From Aestuariivita sp. (lineage in GTDB: Bacteria > Pseudomonadota > Alphaproteobacteria > Rhodobacterales > Rhodobacteraceae), in assembly GCF_021404545.1 (NCBI RefSeq), contig NZ_JAAWWD010000001.1, forward strand, positions 124,001-188,000: a stretch of DNA of 64,000 nt. The letters run 5' to 3'. The translations under genes and the position numbers were made by a program. This document shows, piece after piece, positions 9,462-19,907 of this stretch. Each line of letters starts with the position of its first letter. Position 1 is the first letter of the stretch. Under the pieces are notes generated by a model. It did not search any database and was not told where the DNA came from. It saw only the letters and a list, made by a program, of their open reading frames with translations.

Positions 9462-10015
9462 TTGGTGATCGTCTCCACGGTCAGATTTCCGTTGGTATAG
9501 ACACAGATATCGGCGGCAATCGCCATGGCATCACGGGCGATCTGCTCGGCGGTCTTTTCGCCCTCCATCATGCCCCGCGCGGCGGCCAGCGCGTAATTGC
9601 CGCCCGATCCGATGGCGGTCACGTCATGTTCGGGTTCCAGAACGTCACCCGCGCCGGTGATCACCAACAGCTCGGCCCCATCTGAGACGATCAGCATCGC
9701 TTCCAGCTTTTGCAGGTATTTGTCGGTACGCCAGTCCTTGGCCAGCTCGACACTGGCGCGGGCCAGCTGACCGGGGGTTGCCTCCAGCTTGACCTCCAGC
9801 CGTTCCAGCAGGGTAAAGGCATCCGCCGTGGATCCGGCAAAGCCAGCGACCACATCGAACCCGCCGGGTGACAGCCGCCGGACCTTGCGCGCGGTTCCCT
9901 TGATCACGGTCTGACCCAGCGACACCTGACCGTCGCCCGCGATCACCACCTGGCCGCCTTTCTTGACGCCAATGATCGTGGTGCCATGCCAACCGGGGAA
10001 ATCGTGGTCTACCAT
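9458..10015 (-). CDS. hslV: HslV, peptidase subunit of the HslUV protease
   Basis: This is the proteasome-like threonine peptidase that forms a double ring capped by HslU. The N-terminal [11 protein letters not shown] is removed so that the active-site threonine of the following [10 protein letters not shown] becomes residue 1. [23 protein letters not shown] and [19 protein letters not shown] are hallmark segments, and [12 protein letters not shown] ends the protein. The ATG at 10015 follows AAAGGAGG with good spacing, so the longer readings to 10057 are rejected. It gives 185 residues, the normal length. It is divergent from the capsule-type gene at 10110. Confidence 0.97.
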   Translation of the reverse strand: MVDHDFPGWHGTTIIGVKKGGQVVIAGDGQVSLGQTVIKGTARKVRRLSPGGFDVVAGFAGSTADAFTLLERLEVKLEATPGQLARASVELAKDWRTDKYLQKLEAMLIVSDGAELLVITGAGDVLEPEHDVTAIGSGGNYALAAARGMMEGEKTAEQIARDAMAIAADICVYTNGNLTVETITK

Positions 10016-10109
10016 CGGGGGCCTCCTTTGCATTGCCGCCTTATATGGACGTGGCACTGATCCGGCACAAGGGTTGCGGGCGCTGTGCTCCGGCCATAGC
10101 GTGTCGCCG

Positions 10110-11018
10110 ATGTTTTATCCGCGTCGTGTTCGTATCTACCTGCATCGAAACCTGCTCAGCCGTGCCGAGGCAGGTCAGCATAATTTTATCGCCTTGATGC
10201 ACCGTGTTTTGGAACGGGCCGGGTTTGATCTGGCGTTTCTGCCGGAAAAGACACGTCCGAGATTAGGCAACGGCCTGTCGCTGGTGCATATGAAGCCGCC
10301 GATTGGCAGCCATGGTCTGACCTTTCGCCGTGTCTATCACTACCCATTTTGGCAGATTGAGCGGACGGAAAAGCGCTGGGATTGGGAGGTCGCTCGAACT
10401 CCGTTTGATCCCGATAAAGTCGACATAGCCCGCGCCCAAAGGTTTCAGACAGCGTGGCGCAGGCGGCTCTATGGCGGGGATGAGGCGCCTGCGCCCTCGG
10501 ATGGCTATGTTTACGTTCCGCTGCAAGGACGCTTGGTCGAACATCGTTCGTTTCAGAGCATGAGCCCGCTTCACATGCTGGAGACGACCCTGCGCAACGA
10601 TACCGGACGGTGGATTGTTGCCACCCTGCATCCCCGAGAAACCTACCAGCAGACTGAAATTGACGCGTTCAAGCGCCTGGCGCGCGCGCATCCCCGGCTG
10701 CGTCTGGATACCACCGGGTCATCGGCCGATCACCTGAGACGCTGCGCCTATGTGGTCACCCAAAACTCAAGCGTGGCATTTGACGGGTTTCTCTTTGACC
10801 GTCCCGCGATCCTCTTTGCCCAAATCGACTTTCACCATATCGCGCAGAATGTGATCCAGATCGGCGCCGAAGAGGCGTTTTCGCGTGTCCTGATCGAGAG
10901 GCCCGATTTCGCCCGATATGTCCATTGGTTCTGGCAGGATCAGTCGATCAATGCGGGTCGCCCCGAAGCGGAGGAGAAGATCGCCGCCCGGTTTCGCTGC
11001 CTGGGCTGGCCTGTTTGA
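10110..11018 (+). CDS. Capsule-polysaccharide-biosynthesis-like protein
   Basis: This 302-residue protein has no signal peptide or membrane segment. The second half resembles the KpsS/LipB type of capsule proteins, with [55 protein letters not shown], and [19 protein letters not shown]. The last carries the asparagine-serine turn followed by an aliphatic patch that is common in these retaining Kdo-transferase-like proteins. The assignment is by pattern only. It stands alone, divergent from hslV, with trxA's terminator directly behind it. The upstream open frame to 9963 overlaps hslV antisense and is not used. Confidence 0.55.
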   Translation: MFYPRRVRIYLHRNLLSRAEAGQHNFIALMHRVLERAGFDLAFLPEKTRPRLGNGLSLVHMKPPIGSHGLTFRRVYHYPFWQIERTEKRWDWEVARTPFDPDKVDIARAQRFQTAWRRRLYGGDEAPAPSDGYVYVPLQGRLVEHRSFQSMSPLHMLETTLRNDTGRWIVATLHPRETYQQTEIDAFKRLARAHPRLRLDTTGSSADHLRRCAYVVTQNSSVAFDGFLFDRPAILFAQIDFHHIAQNVIQIGAEEAFSRVLIERPDFARYVHWFWQDQSINAGRPEAEEKIAARFRCLGWPV

Positions 11019-11023
11019 AGCGG

Positions 11024-11050
11024 AAAAAAAGACGCCCCGAAAGAGGCGTC
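11024..11050 (-). terminator. Rho-independent terminator of trxA
   Basis: On the minus strand GACGCC (11050-11045) pairs with GGCGTC (11036-11031) around an 8-base loop and is followed by seven T (11030-11024). It lies 28 bases after the trxA stop. Read on the plus strand it also lies just after the capsule-type gene, but the T-tract is on the wrong side for that gene. Confidence 0.85.
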
Positions 11051-11077
11051 CTTCCCAAAGATCTCTGACCCGTCGGC

Positions 11078-11398
11078 TTAGATCGATTCCTGGATCCAAC
11101 CCATCAGCGCGGCTTTGGGTGCTGCACCGGCACGGTTGGAAATCACCTCACCATCCTTGAAGATGAACAACGCCGGAATGCCGCGCACGCCCATCTGGGC
11201 GGGGGAATTCGGGTTCTCGTCGACGTTTACTTTGACGATTTTCACATGCCCGGCCAATTCTTGCGACAACTCTTCAAGAGCGGGGCCGATCTGCTTACAG
11301 GGGCCACACCATTCGGCCCAGAAATCCACCACGACGGGGATATCGGATTTTTTCACTTCGGCTTCGAATGTAGCGTCGGTTACAGCAACGGTCGCCAT
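11078..11398 (-). CDS. trxA: Thioredoxin
   Basis: This small cytosolic disulfide reductase recycles through thioredoxin reductase. The 106-residue protein has [18 protein letters not shown] with the active-site WCGPC at residues 31-35, the cis-proline region [15 protein letters not shown] near 75, and a C-terminal amphipathic helix. It is last in the addB-addA-trxA series, 38 bases after addA, and ends with its own terminator. The addA-trxA neighbourhood is common in alphaproteobacteria. Confidence 0.97.
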   Translation of the reverse strand: MATVAVTDATFEAEVKKSDIPVVVDFWAEWCGPCKQIGPALEELSQELAGHVKIVKVNVDENPNSPAQMGVRGIPALFIFKDGEVISNRAGAAPKAALMGWIQESI

Positions 11399-11436
11399 GT
11401 CTCGTCTCCTGCGAGGGGATGTGTTGGGGTCAGAAC

Positions 11437-14400
11437 CTAGGAAAGCCCCGCGGCGGCGTCAAGATTTAGCGCACGCTTTCCGGCTTGCGTCACGATATCG
11501 TGCGGCATGGGCATCAGTTGCGCCGTGCGCGTCCACAGGATCGCCGTCTCGATCCGCCTGTCGGGATAGATCTGTGCCAAGGCATGCGCATAGGCCGCCA
11601 ATTGGCGCTTGATCCCCTCGGGTGTGGCCCCGGGCGTGGCGGGAACCACGGCGTTCGTCTTGAAATCCACCGCCAGAACGTGATCAGGCCCGATGATCAG
11701 CCTGTCGATGGTGCCATGGATGCGGTCCGCGCCGAATGGCGCGGAGATCGCGACCTCGGCCAGGGTCGATTTGTCGAAGAGATCAGTCAGCATCGGATCA
11801 CCAAGGACGGCCTCAACCTCTGCAAGCAGCGGAGCAGTCTCAACCGGATCGAGGTTAAGGATAACAGGTGCTTTTCGGGCCCAGTCGGATTGCGGAAGCG
11901 TTGGCAACAGCTCCAGCAGGCGATGGATCCGGGTTCCGCGCAGCTTGGCGGCTTCCTCGTCCAGCCCTTCCTCCCCGGGGAGTGCCTTGGCTCCGTTCAG
12001 ATCGGACGGGCTCAGGGTCGCGCTCTGTTCCGGCGGAGCCGGGGCGGGTGTGTTGAACAGATCCGGGAGCGGCGTCGCGGGTGCCTCGTCTTGCGGCGTC
12101 ACAGTGTGGCGGAGCGTTGCCCATTCGCCGGTCTCGATCCGTTTGCCAGGGCCAAGGGCGAACATATGATCGACCGCGCCTTGCATTGCCGCCTCGACCC
12201 GTTGGTACCAGGTATCGCCATTCTTATCGTCCAGCTCTCCGGCAGCGGCAACAATTAACCACTTTTCCGCCCGTGTTAGAGCCACATAGAGCAACCGCAA
12301 ACGTTCTGCTTCCTCTCGCGCGTCTTCCTTGGCCGTGGCGGCAGCGATCCGGGGCGGTGCGGTTTCATTGCGCACGCGCCAAAGCGGGACATCATCAGCC
12401 ATCACCAGATTGCCCTTTTGCCCCGCACGGCGCCGTGCGGTATCGGGCAGGATAACAATCGGCGCCTCCAGCCCTTTGGCACCATGCACGGTCATGACCC
12501 GGATCATGTCACCGGCGCTGTCGATCTGGCGCTTTATCTCCAGATCGTCGGTTTCCATCCAGACCAGAAACCCGGTCAGCGAAGGCACCTCTGCCCGTTC
12601 ATAGGCCAGCGCTTGGGACAGCAGCGCGTCGATACCATCCTCTGCCTCATGTCCCAGGCGGCCCAAAAGTGCGTGCCGCCCGCCATGGCGGATCAGGATA
12701 TGCTCGATCAGATCGTATGGTCGCAGAAAATCGGCCTGCCGCCGCAGGTCGTTCAACACCCCCATGGTTTCGGGAAACTCCCGCGCCCGTTCGCGCAGGG
12801 CTTGCCACAAGAACGCCTTTGCCGCACGCCGATGCGCCAGGTCGAAGAGCTGTTGTTCACTCCAGCCAAAAAGCGGGGAGCGGAGTGCTGTTGCCAGCGC
12901 CAGATCATCCTCGGGCGTGGCCAGGAATGACAAAAGCGCCGCCAGATCCTTGACCGCCAGCTCGGCGCCAACCTTGAGCCGGTCCGAGCCTGCGATGGGC
13001 AGACCGGCGGCTTTGCACGCACGAATGATTTCTCCAAAAAGGGCCGAGCGGCGCTGCACCAGGATCAGCACATCGCCCGCCCGGACCGGGCGGCCCTGCC
13101 CGGCTTCAACGGGGATCGGCACCTTGTCGTCGATCATCGTCCTGATCTGATCTGCAATCGCCTCGGCCAGGGTCACCGTATGGTGTTTCGGGCTGGGCCG
13201 GTCCATGGGTGTGTACCATGGCGTATCGATCTCATCCCTGGCCACGGGCAGTGCGGGCCAAAGATCGACCCGGCCCGGCAGTTGATCTTTGAACGCGATA
13301 TGGCTTTCGCCGTCAAATCCGGCCCCGGCCAATCCTTCAAAGACCACATCGACCAGAGACAGGATCGCGTGGGACGAGCGGAAGGAGTACTGCAAGCTCC
13401 GGTCGCTCAGATGCATGCCCGATGCGCCAAGACGCTGCGCGAAATACGCGCGCATCCGGTCGAACCCGCCTGGATCCGCGCCCTGAAAGGAATAGATCGA
13501 CTGTTTCTTGTCGCCCACCACAAAGATCGACCGCGCCACGTCGCGCGCCCCCAGCCCGCTGGTAAATTCCTGGCTGAGTCGTTCGACCACTTCCCACTGT
13601 GCCGGGCTGGTGTCTTGTGCTTCGTCCACCAGGATATGGTCGATACCGCCATCGAGCCGATAAAGCACCCATTCGGCCACGCGCGCCTCGCTTAGAAGCT
13701 GCCGGGCCTTGAGGATCAGATCGTCAAAGTCCAGCCACCCGCGCAGCATCTTGCGCCGCTCGTATTCTGCAAGGAACGCGCGCGCGAACCGGTGCAAGTC
13801 ATCGGCCATGTCGGCCGCCGTTAGCGCGATCCGTTTGGTGCGGGCCGTCTCGATCCGCAGCATGAACTGATCCGTCTGGGCATGCAGATCGGCCGGGGCC
13901 TTGGCGCCTTTGGCCGGCACCTTCCCCAGCTTGGCGCCGAACGGAGCCGCGGCGGAGGGTCCAAAGAGGAACGCGCTTTCCAGGATCTCGCAGGCTGATG
14001 CATCCAGCACGCTGATCCCGCGCAATTTCGCGGCAATACGCTGATCGGTAACGCCGCTCTCTTCCAGAACCGGGATCAACCGATCCAGCAGCGCGCGTTC
14101 GTTACCCAAAAAGAGGTCCCGCGCGATGTCCCCTGCATTGGCATCCGGGGCCAGATCGAAAAGCGCGAACAGATCGGCGCGCGACCGGGTCTCCATAAAA
14201 GCTTCGCGCCGCCGGGCAATGGCTCGGGTCAGACTGTCCAGGTCACTGCCACCCAGATGGCGCGCCACATCCGCGACGATCCGTGCCTTTGGCCCTTCGG
14301 CCAGATCGTCCACGATCTCGCCCCGCAACAGGGTGGCGGCCCGGTCCTCGATCTCGGTAAACTGGGGGCTGACCCCTGCTTCGAGTGGGAAGCGCCGCAA

Positions 14401-14793
14401 AAGCCCCGCGCAGAACGAATGGATCGTCTGGATCTTGAGCCCGCCGGGCGTCTCGATCGCGCGGGCAAAAAGGGTACGGGCATCGCGCAACTGTGCAACG
14501 TCGGGGATCTGGTCCACCCCCAGTTCCTCCAACGCTGCGCGCAGGGCGTCATCGGGCAGCATCGCCCATTCGCCCAGCCGCCGGAACAGACGGTTCTGCA
14601 TCTCGCTCGCCGCGGCTTTGGTATAGGTCAGGCAGAGGATTTTCTGCGGCTCGACCCCGTTCAGCAACAGCCGCGCCACCCGGTCGGTCAGAACCCGGGT
14701 CTTGCCCGACCCCGCATTCGCCGCAAGCCAGGTGGAGGCGCCGGGATCGGCGGCCTGGACCTGTGCCTCTGTTGCGTCGTTGCGTGGAATCAT
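11437..14793 (-). CDS. addA: Double-strand break repair helicase-nuclease subunit AddA
   Basis: AddA is the 3'-5' translocating UvrD-type helicase and nuclease of AddAB, which processes double-strand ends for RecA. The 1118-residue protein shows Walker [22 protein letters not shown] near 22-40, helicase motif [20 protein letters not shown] near 375-390, [15 protein letters not shown] (motif III), and [20 protein letters not shown] (motif V) near 730. [16 protein letters not shown] is motif VI, and the C-terminal nuclease motif is [13 protein letters not shown]. The ATG at 14793 overlaps the addB stop (ATGA), so the longer N-terminus is rejected. Confidence 0.95.
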   Translation of the reverse strand: MIPRNDATEAQVQAADPGASTWLAANAGSGKTRVLTDRVARLLLNGVEPQKILCLTYTKAAASEMQNRLFRRLGEWAMLPDDALRAALEELGVDQIPDVAQLRDARTLFARAIETPGGLKIQTIHSFCAGLLRRFPLEAGVSPQFTEIEDRAATLLRGEIVDDLAEGPKARIVADVARHLGGSDLDSLTRAIARRREAFMETRSRADLFALFDLAPDANAGDIARDLFLGNERALLDRLIPVLEESGVTDQRIAAKLRGISVLDASACEILESAFLFGPSAAAPFGAKLGKVPAKGAKAPADLHAQTDQFMLRIETARTKRIALTAADMADDLHRFARAFLAEYERRKMLRGWLDFDDLILKARQLLSEARVAEWVLYRLDGGIDHILVDEAQDTSPAQWEVVERLSQEFTSGLGARDVARSIFVVGDKKQSIYSFQGADPGGFDRMRAYFAQRLGASGMHLSDRSLQYSFRSSHAILSLVDVVFEGLAGAGFDGESHIAFKDQLPGRVDLWPALPVARDEIDTPWYTPMDRPSPKHHTVTLAEAIADQIRTMIDDKVPIPVEAGQGRPVRAGDVLILVQRRSALFGEIIRACKAAGLPIAGSDRLKVGAELAVKDLAALLSFLATPEDDLALATALRSPLFGWSEQQLFDLAHRRAAKAFLWQALRERAREFPETMGVLNDLRRQADFLRPYDLIEHILIRHGGRHALLGRLGHEAEDGIDALLSQALAYERAEVPSLTGFLVWMETDDLEIKRQIDSAGDMIRVMTVHGAKGLEAPIVILPDTARRRAGQKGNLVMADDVPLWRVRNETAPPRIAAATAKEDAREEAERLRLLYVALTRAEKWLIVAAAGELDDKNGDTWYQRVEAAMQGAVDHMFALGPGKRIETGEWATLRHTVTPQDEAPATPLPDLFNTPAPAPPEQSATLSPSDLNGAKALPGEEGLDEEAAKLRGTRIHRLLELLPTLPQSDWARKAPVILNLDPVETAPLLAEVEAVLGDPMLTDLFDKSTLAEVAISAPFGADRIHGTIDRLIIGPDHVLAVDFKTNAVVPATPGATPEGIKRQLAAYAHALAQIYPDRRIETAILWTRTAQLMPMPHDIVTQAGKRALNLDAAAGLS

Positions 14794-17708
14794 GTCAGAT
14801 CCTCGGCCAGCGGATCGTCTGTGTCGTCCCATTCCCCATATCGCGCAAGGTGATCGTAATCGCCCGCATCGGTGTCTTTTTCCAGCATCCGCCGCGCGGT
14901 GTACCCAGTGGTCGGGTCCTGATATGCGGTGATCAGGGCTCGAAACTCCTCCCAGACCTTTTCCGGCGGATCTTCTTCGAGAGGGGCGGCAACTTCGGAT
15001 TGTCCACCCAGCCCGATAAAGACCGCTCGGGCAACTTCGGCCGCGGGAATATCGCGGAAGGCACCATCCTGCGCCATCGCGACCTCCAGGAGGAGTTGTT
15101 TGTCGAATTTCCTTTGCTGCGGTTTGGTTGGGGGTTTGCCGGTCTTGTAGTCATAGATGATCAGCCGCTCCTCATCGTCCTGGTCGATGCGGTCTGCCCG
15201 CGCAGTAAGGGTAAAGCCCAGATCGGGGATCTCCCTAAGCGCCGGAACTTCCGATCCGACACGGGTCTGGGTCTGGCGCCGTGCAGCCTCGGCAGTCAGA
15301 AACCAATCGGCGGTGCGCGCCAATTGGCCCAGCCACATGATCCGCGCGGTGGGCCAGGGGATGTCACGGTTCAGAGTGTCGGCGGCGATGTTGAGGAAAC
15401 TCTCCCGGTTCAGCATCGCGTGACCGTGATCGAGCGCTTTGACATATGCCTCCAGCACCTCGTGAATGACGATCCCCTTGATGCGCGGATCGGGCAGGCG
15501 CACCAAAGGATCGAGCGGGCGCAGGCGCAGCACATGGCGCGCATAGATCGCGTAAGGATCGCGGATCAGCCGTTTGACCTCGGTCACTGACAGCCGTCTG
15601 GGACGCGCCGCCGCCGGGGGGCGCGGGGACGGGCGCGGTGCAGATGGGCAGGGCTCCGCAGCCTCCAGCCGCTCAGCCCAGCGCAGCCAGGTTTGTCCAC
15701 GGGCGCGCATATCCGTCAGCGCCGCCCGCCCCCCTTGATCTGGCAACCCCTCCAACAGGTTTGTCAGCCGGTTGATCCAGCGTGATGGCACGGTTTGCGC
15801 GTCCTCGGACCGGATCGCACGGGTGATCCACACCTCTGGCGCCGCGATTGCCTGCTGAAAGTCATGGGCGGAAAGGCCGATGCGCCGATCCGGCAGCAAC
15901 AGGCCCGCCTTGTCGCGCATCACGCGGTTCAGCCAGGGGTCGGGTTTGGTGGCTTCCGGCCAGGTGCCTTCGTTCAGGCCGCCAAGGATCACAAGATCGG
16001 CCCCTTGAACCCGCGCCTCCAACGTGCCCCAGATCATGATATGAGGATGCGGGGCATCCCGATCTCGAACTTCGCCGCGCGACAGCAGCGCGCCCAGCAG
16101 ATCGGCGAAATCCGCTGCATGCATCTCTCCGCCGTAGTCAGCCTCGGATGCGAGCATTTCCACCGTATTGCGCGCCTCGCGGCCGGCCTTTTGATCCCAT
16201 AGCGTGCCTGCTCCCTCTCCGGCGATCGCTTCGGCGCGCGTCAACAGATCGGAGACCCAATCGGTGAGCGGACGTTTGGAGGGCGTTGCGATGCCGGTGA
16301 AGCTGGCGATCAGCCACTCGCTCCAGCCTGTCAGCGGATCGGTCTGGGTGGCAGCCCAGGCGCGAAGCCAGTCGGCATCGGGAAACGGCACACCCGTTTT
16401 GCGTAAGGAAAGCTCCAACTCGCGCGTCATGCGCAGATGCGGGCCGCGCTCCCCTCCGCTATGGGTAAGTGGATGTTTCAGCAGCGTCAGCAACTGGTCG
16501 GTCGTGAGCCGCCTCTGAAACAGATGCGCCACATGGCGCAGGAATCGCCCCGGTGGCGACAGGTGCAGCGGGAGGCCCGCGCTGTCATCGGGCAGAATGC
16601 CCCAGCGGTTCAGCGCGGCGGTCACTTGCCGGGTCAGCATCCGGTCGGCGGTGATCAGGGCTGCGGTTGTGCCATCTTCCGCCGCTTGTCGTAAACGCAG
16701 CGCGATGGTCAGCGCCTCGGATCGGGGTGACGGGGCCTCAACCAGCGTGACATCGGCAAACGCAGTCTCTAACGCGACAAGACTTGGCCCTTCGGCCAGC
16801 CATGCATCGGTCACTGGCGCGGGGCGCAGCGCAAGCGAGAGCGCCTTGTTGCGCGACCGGGAGGGGGGTGCCGCCGCATGCCACTCGGTGACCGCCTTGG
16901 CGGAAACCCCAAGCTCGGTCATCAATTTGTGAAACCGGTACTGCGGATGATCTTCGGCCGCCAGCGCGTCATCCAAATGGTGCCATGCGCCTTCGGGCTG
17001 ATCGAAATCGAACCCCGGCAGGACCACGGCCCCCTGTGGCAGCTGTGCGACCGCCTTCATCAAAAGGAGGGTCGTCCCACGTGAGCCGGTGGATCCCGCC
17101 AGGATCACCAGGTCATCGGGCGGCGCGCTTTGCCATCGCAGCGCCAACCCAGAAATGACCCGGCGTTGCCGTGCCTGTTGGTCGAGCCCGGCAGCCTCAT
17201 TTTCGTAAAAGGCACGCGTGATACCGATAAAGGTCTTTGCCCGTTCCCAATGGCCCGACAGATCCGAGACGTCCAACTCCTCGATCCGGGAGGGATCGAC
17301 CGCCTCGCCCTCCATCTCATCCAGAAGTTCCGCAAGGCTGTCTGCCAGATCGTATAACGATGCGCGCGCTGCCAAATCGGGCTGCGCATCAAGGAGGCGG
17401 GCCACAAGCTGAGTCAATTCCAGCCGACGACGCAGCGGAGAAACGGCGGGCGGCAGCGTATCCAGCCCCTCCATCTCGCCAAGATCGGTGACCAAAGAAA
17501 GCCGGGGCAACAGGCAGGGCGGACCGGCGTCAAAGATCTGACGAATGCGGCGGGCCATGCGGCGGGTGTTGACGATCAGATGAACGCGGGCCATCGCCTC
17601 TGGGGGAGCATCGCTCATTCGGGCAAAAAGCCCGTCGACCAATGCTTTGGGGAAATCGACGCCCGGATGTTGGGCAAAGACGCGAGGTGCTCGGCTGGGG
17701 CTAAACAC
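14790..17708 (-). CDS. addB: Double-strand break repair protein AddB
   Basis: AddB is the partner of AddA, with a degenerate helicase half and an active RecB-like nuclease. The 972-residue reading begins MFSPSRAPRVFAQHPGVDFP from a GTG at 17708 that overlaps the stop of the murU-like gene by 8 bases. The longer frame to 17774 has no family-like N-terminus. LVILAGSTGSRGTTLLLMKA is the P-loop-like region near 210. VTEVKRLIRDPYAIYARHVL near 725 begins the nuclease domain, whose metal site includes RLIIYDYKTGKPP. The alphaproteobacterial form is meant; I did not see the four-cysteine iron-sulfur pattern known from Bacillus AddB. Confidence 0.93.
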   Translation of the reverse strand: MFSPSRAPRVFAQHPGVDFPKALVDGLFARMSDAPPEAMARVHLIVNTRRMARRIRQIFDAGPPCLLPRLSLVTDLGEMEGLDTLPPAVSPLRRRLELTQLVARLLDAQPDLAARASLYDLADSLAELLDEMEGEAVDPSRIEELDVSDLSGHWERAKTFIGITRAFYENEAAGLDQQARQRRVISGLALRWQSAPPDDLVILAGSTGSRGTTLLLMKAVAQLPQGAVVLPGFDFDQPEGAWHHLDDALAAEDHPQYRFHKLMTELGVSAKAVTEWHAAAPPSRSRNKALSLALRPAPVTDAWLAEGPSLVALETAFADVTLVEAPSPRSEALTIALRLRQAAEDGTTAALITADRMLTRQVTAALNRWGILPDDSAGLPLHLSPPGRFLRHVAHLFQRRLTTDQLLTLLKHPLTHSGGERGPHLRMTRELELSLRKTGVPFPDADWLRAWAATQTDPLTGWSEWLIASFTGIATPSKRPLTDWVSDLLTRAEAIAGEGAGTLWDQKAGREARNTVEMLASEADYGGEMHAADFADLLGALLSRGEVRDRDAPHPHIMIWGTLEARVQGADLVILGGLNEGTWPEATKPDPWLNRVMRDKAGLLLPDRRIGLSAHDFQQAIAAPEVWITRAIRSEDAQTVPSRWINRLTNLLEGLPDQGGRAALTDMRARGQTWLRWAERLEAAEPCPSAPRPSPRPPAAARPRRLSVTEVKRLIRDPYAIYARHVLRLRPLDPLVRLPDPRIKGIVIHEVLEAYVKALDHGHAMLNRESFLNIAADTLNRDIPWPTARIMWLGQLARTADWFLTAEAARRQTQTRVGSEVPALREIPDLGFTLTARADRIDQDDEERLIIYDYKTGKPPTKPQQRKFDKQLLLEVAMAQDGAFRDIPAAEVARAVFIGLGGQSEVAAPLEEDPPEKVWEEFRALITAYQDPTTGYTARRMLEKDTDAGDYDHLARYGEWDDTDDPLAEDLT

Positions 17709-18384
17709 GGGCGGGATCCAGCAGACGTTCAGCCAACCCGATGTTTTCGGGCCGTCCCACATCGCACCACGCACCCGGATAGAGGGTGGTCCGCAACCGC
17801 CCCGCTTGGGCCATGCGGTCCCAGATCACATTGAGGGAAAACGCGTCCTCGGCAACGTCCTGTAAAAGATCCGTGCGGATGATCTGCGCACCGCCATAGA
17901 CCAGATCGCCGCCCCGCACCACATGTCCCTGATCGTCGGCAGAGAAATCGCCGCCACCGATGCGCCCATGGGTGCGGTCCAAAGGTATGCAGAGTAACAA
18001 GGCGTCCATCTGATCCGGCCGCCAAGCGTTGCGCAAGATATTCAGCGGATTGGGGCCCAGCCAGATCACATCCGGGTTCAGGGTCAAGACCGGATTTGTC
18101 TCTAACAAAGGCAAAGCGGCCCGCAAACCGCCCCCCGTGTCCAGAATTTCCGGCGCTTCATGAGAGATCAGGACATCTTTTTCCGCCAGATGCGCTTCTA
18201 TCTGATCGGCACGGAAATGGGTGTTCACCACGACGCGGCGGAGTGCTGCATCTGCGGTCCAGTCAAGCGCCCGGTCGATCAGGGAACGCCCTGCCACGTC
18301 GATCAGAGGTTTGGGCGTGTGTTGGGTCAGCGCGCCCATGCGTTTGCCGAACCCGGCGCCAAAGATCATCACCGCATCGGTCAT
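17701..18384 (-). CDS. Nucleotidyltransferase, MurU-like
   Basis: The 227-residue protein is a sugar-1-phosphate nucleotidyltransferase: IFGAGFGKRMGALTQHTPKPLIDVAG at the N-terminus (nucleotide loop and the lysine of PKPLI), HEAPEILDTGGGLRAALPLL, LNPDVIWLGPNP and GAWCDVGRPENI near the end. MurU makes UDP-MurNAc from MurNAc-1-phosphate in the recycling route that bypasses fosfomycin-sensitive MurA. The position directly after an AmgK-type kinase domain (ATGA overlap) supports this role, because AmgK makes MurNAc-1-phosphate. A general mannose-1-phosphate guanylyltransferase role cannot be ruled out. Confidence 0.8.
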   Translation of the reverse strand: MTDAVMIFGAGFGKRMGALTQHTPKPLIDVAGRSLIDRALDWTADAALRRVVVNTHFRADQIEAHLAEKDVLISHEAPEILDTGGGLRAALPLLETNPVLTLNPDVIWLGPNPLNILRNAWRPDQMDALLLCIPLDRTHGRIGGGDFSADDQGHVVRGGDLVYGGAQIIRTDLLQDVAEDAFSLNVIWDRMAQAGRLRTTLYPGAWCDVGRPENIGLAERLLDPARV

Positions 18385-19865
18385 TGTGGCTTCAGCCGGG
18401 CCAGAGCAGCCGGTGTGGGCAAGGGCAGCGCCTGCTGGACCAGATCGGCGACGGGGCGCAGTGCCGGATGCGCCAGGTCCCGCTCCATCAGATCCCAGAC
18501 GCGGGGAATCAGATCGATGTAATGCAGTTTTCCGTTGTCAAGGCTGAGCCGGGCAAAGACCCCCAGAATCCGCATGTTGCGCTGAACGCCCAGCACCGCG
18601 TATGCGGCGCGAAACGCCTCAGCATCCGCGCCAGTGGCGGTGATGTAATGGCGCAGCATCTCCTCCTCGATCGCCGGGGGCACATCGCGGCGCGCATCTT
18701 GCAGGATCGACACCAGATCATACGCTGGATGCCCCAGCATCGCGTCCTGAAAATCAAGCATTCCGACGCGTGCGATCCCAACCCGATCCGGCAGCCACAG
18801 CAGGTTTTCGGCGTGATAATCCCGTTGGATCAGGACCCGGGGTCCCTTGGTCAACCGGTGCAGGAGGGGTTCAAACTCCGCGGTGAATTTCTTGAGCTGG
18901 GCGGCATCGGCATGACCGTTGATTCCGGCGGCATACCGGGTCAGCGCCAAGGCGGCCATTTCCGTTTTCAGTGGTGCGTCATAACAGTGCAGAGCAGGCG
19001 GCGTTGCCTTATGCAGCGCGATCAGGGCATCAGTGGCGGCGGTGTAGATCTCACGTTCCAGGCTCGGCGCGCGCGCCACGACGCGGGCATAGAGGTCATC
19101 GCCGAGATCCTCGAGGATCAGGAACCCAGCCTCCACGTTGCGCGCCAGGATGCGTGGCGCGCTGAGGCCGAGGGCGATCAGGTACTCCGCAATCGCGATA
19201 AAGGGGCGTACATCTTCCCCCCGGTCAATCGGCGCGTCCATCAACACGGCAGAGGTACCGTCCAGATGCAGACGTTCGTACCGGCGGTTGGACGCATCGC
19301 CCGCCAGCGGTTTGCGGTCGGCCCTGGCCCAGGCCGTGCTACTGAGGAAACGGTCGGCAAGCGCCGCGCGGCTGGTCATCTCGTCGGTCTCGCCTATCAG
19401 TTGGTGCAGTGCCTGATCCCAGCGCGGGCTTGTCCAGTCAAGCGTTGCATGGCGGACCTCCGTGCTGTGCGGATAGGTGTTCAGGGTGAGGGTCAGGGCG
19501 TCGACAGGTGTCAGATCGCCCAATCGGTCGGGCCATTCCACCAGGCAAATCGCGGTGGCAAAGGCGTCAGTCAGCCCCAGCTCTTCGATTTCGTCACTGG
19601 TGCCGATCCGGTAGAGATCGCTGTGCCAAAGCTCGCCCGCGGGCGTGTCGTAAGTCTGGACGAGGGTGAAAGTGGGCGAAGGAACATCTTCGGGCGGATC
19701 CATCAGCGACTGGATCAAAGCCCGCGCCAGAAAGGTCTTGCCCGCGCCGATATCGCCAGACAGAAGGACGGTGTCACCCGGGCGCAAGACATGACCCAGT
19801 GCCACGGCAAACCGCCGTGTTGCGTCCTCGGACCCGAATGTCAGTGTGGCGTGCCTGTTTGCCAT
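18381..19865 (-). CDS. Fusion of TsaE (t6A ATPase) and AmgK-like sugar kinase
   Basis: One open frame of 494 residues joins two enzymes. Residues 1-155 are TsaE, the ATPase of threonylcarbamoyl-adenosine tRNA modification: Walker A SGDIGAGKTFLARALI, VPSPTFTLVQTYDTP, WHSDLYRIG, and LVEWPDRLG. Residues 165-494 are an aminoglycoside-phosphotransferase-fold kinase: LAGDASNRRYERL, LILEDLGDDLYA, the catalytic loop IQRDYHAENLLWLPD and the metal loop GMLDFQDAMLGHPAYDL. The second half matches AmgK (N-acetylmuramate/GlcNAc anomeric kinase). No stop or frameshift separates them. The fusion is known in alphaproteobacteria; the partner TsaD is encoded at 41240-42337. Confidence 0.88.
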   Translation of the reverse strand: MANRHATLTFGSEDATRRFAVALGHVLRPGDTVLLSGDIGAGKTFLARALIQSLMDPPEDVPSPTFTLVQTYDTPAGELWHSDLYRIGTSDEIEELGLTDAFATAICLVEWPDRLGDLTPVDALTLTLNTYPHSTEVRHATLDWTSPRWDQALHQLIGETDEMTSRAALADRFLSSTAWARADRKPLAGDASNRRYERLHLDGTSAVLMDAPIDRGEDVRPFIAIAEYLIALGLSAPRILARNVEAGFLILEDLGDDLYARVVARAPSLEREIYTAATDALIALHKATPPALHCYDAPLKTEMAALALTRYAAGINGHADAAQLKKFTAEFEPLLHRLTKGPRVLIQRDYHAENLLWLPDRVGIARVGMLDFQDAMLGHPAYDLVSILQDARRDVPPAIEEEMLRHYITATGADAEAFRAAYAVLGVQRNMRILGVFARLSLDNGKLHYIDLIPRVWDLMERDLAHPALRPVADLVQQALPLPTPAALARLKPQ

Positions 19866-19907
19866 GAGGCACAGAATGACCTCGGGCTAAATCACCTGCA
19901 AGCCATA

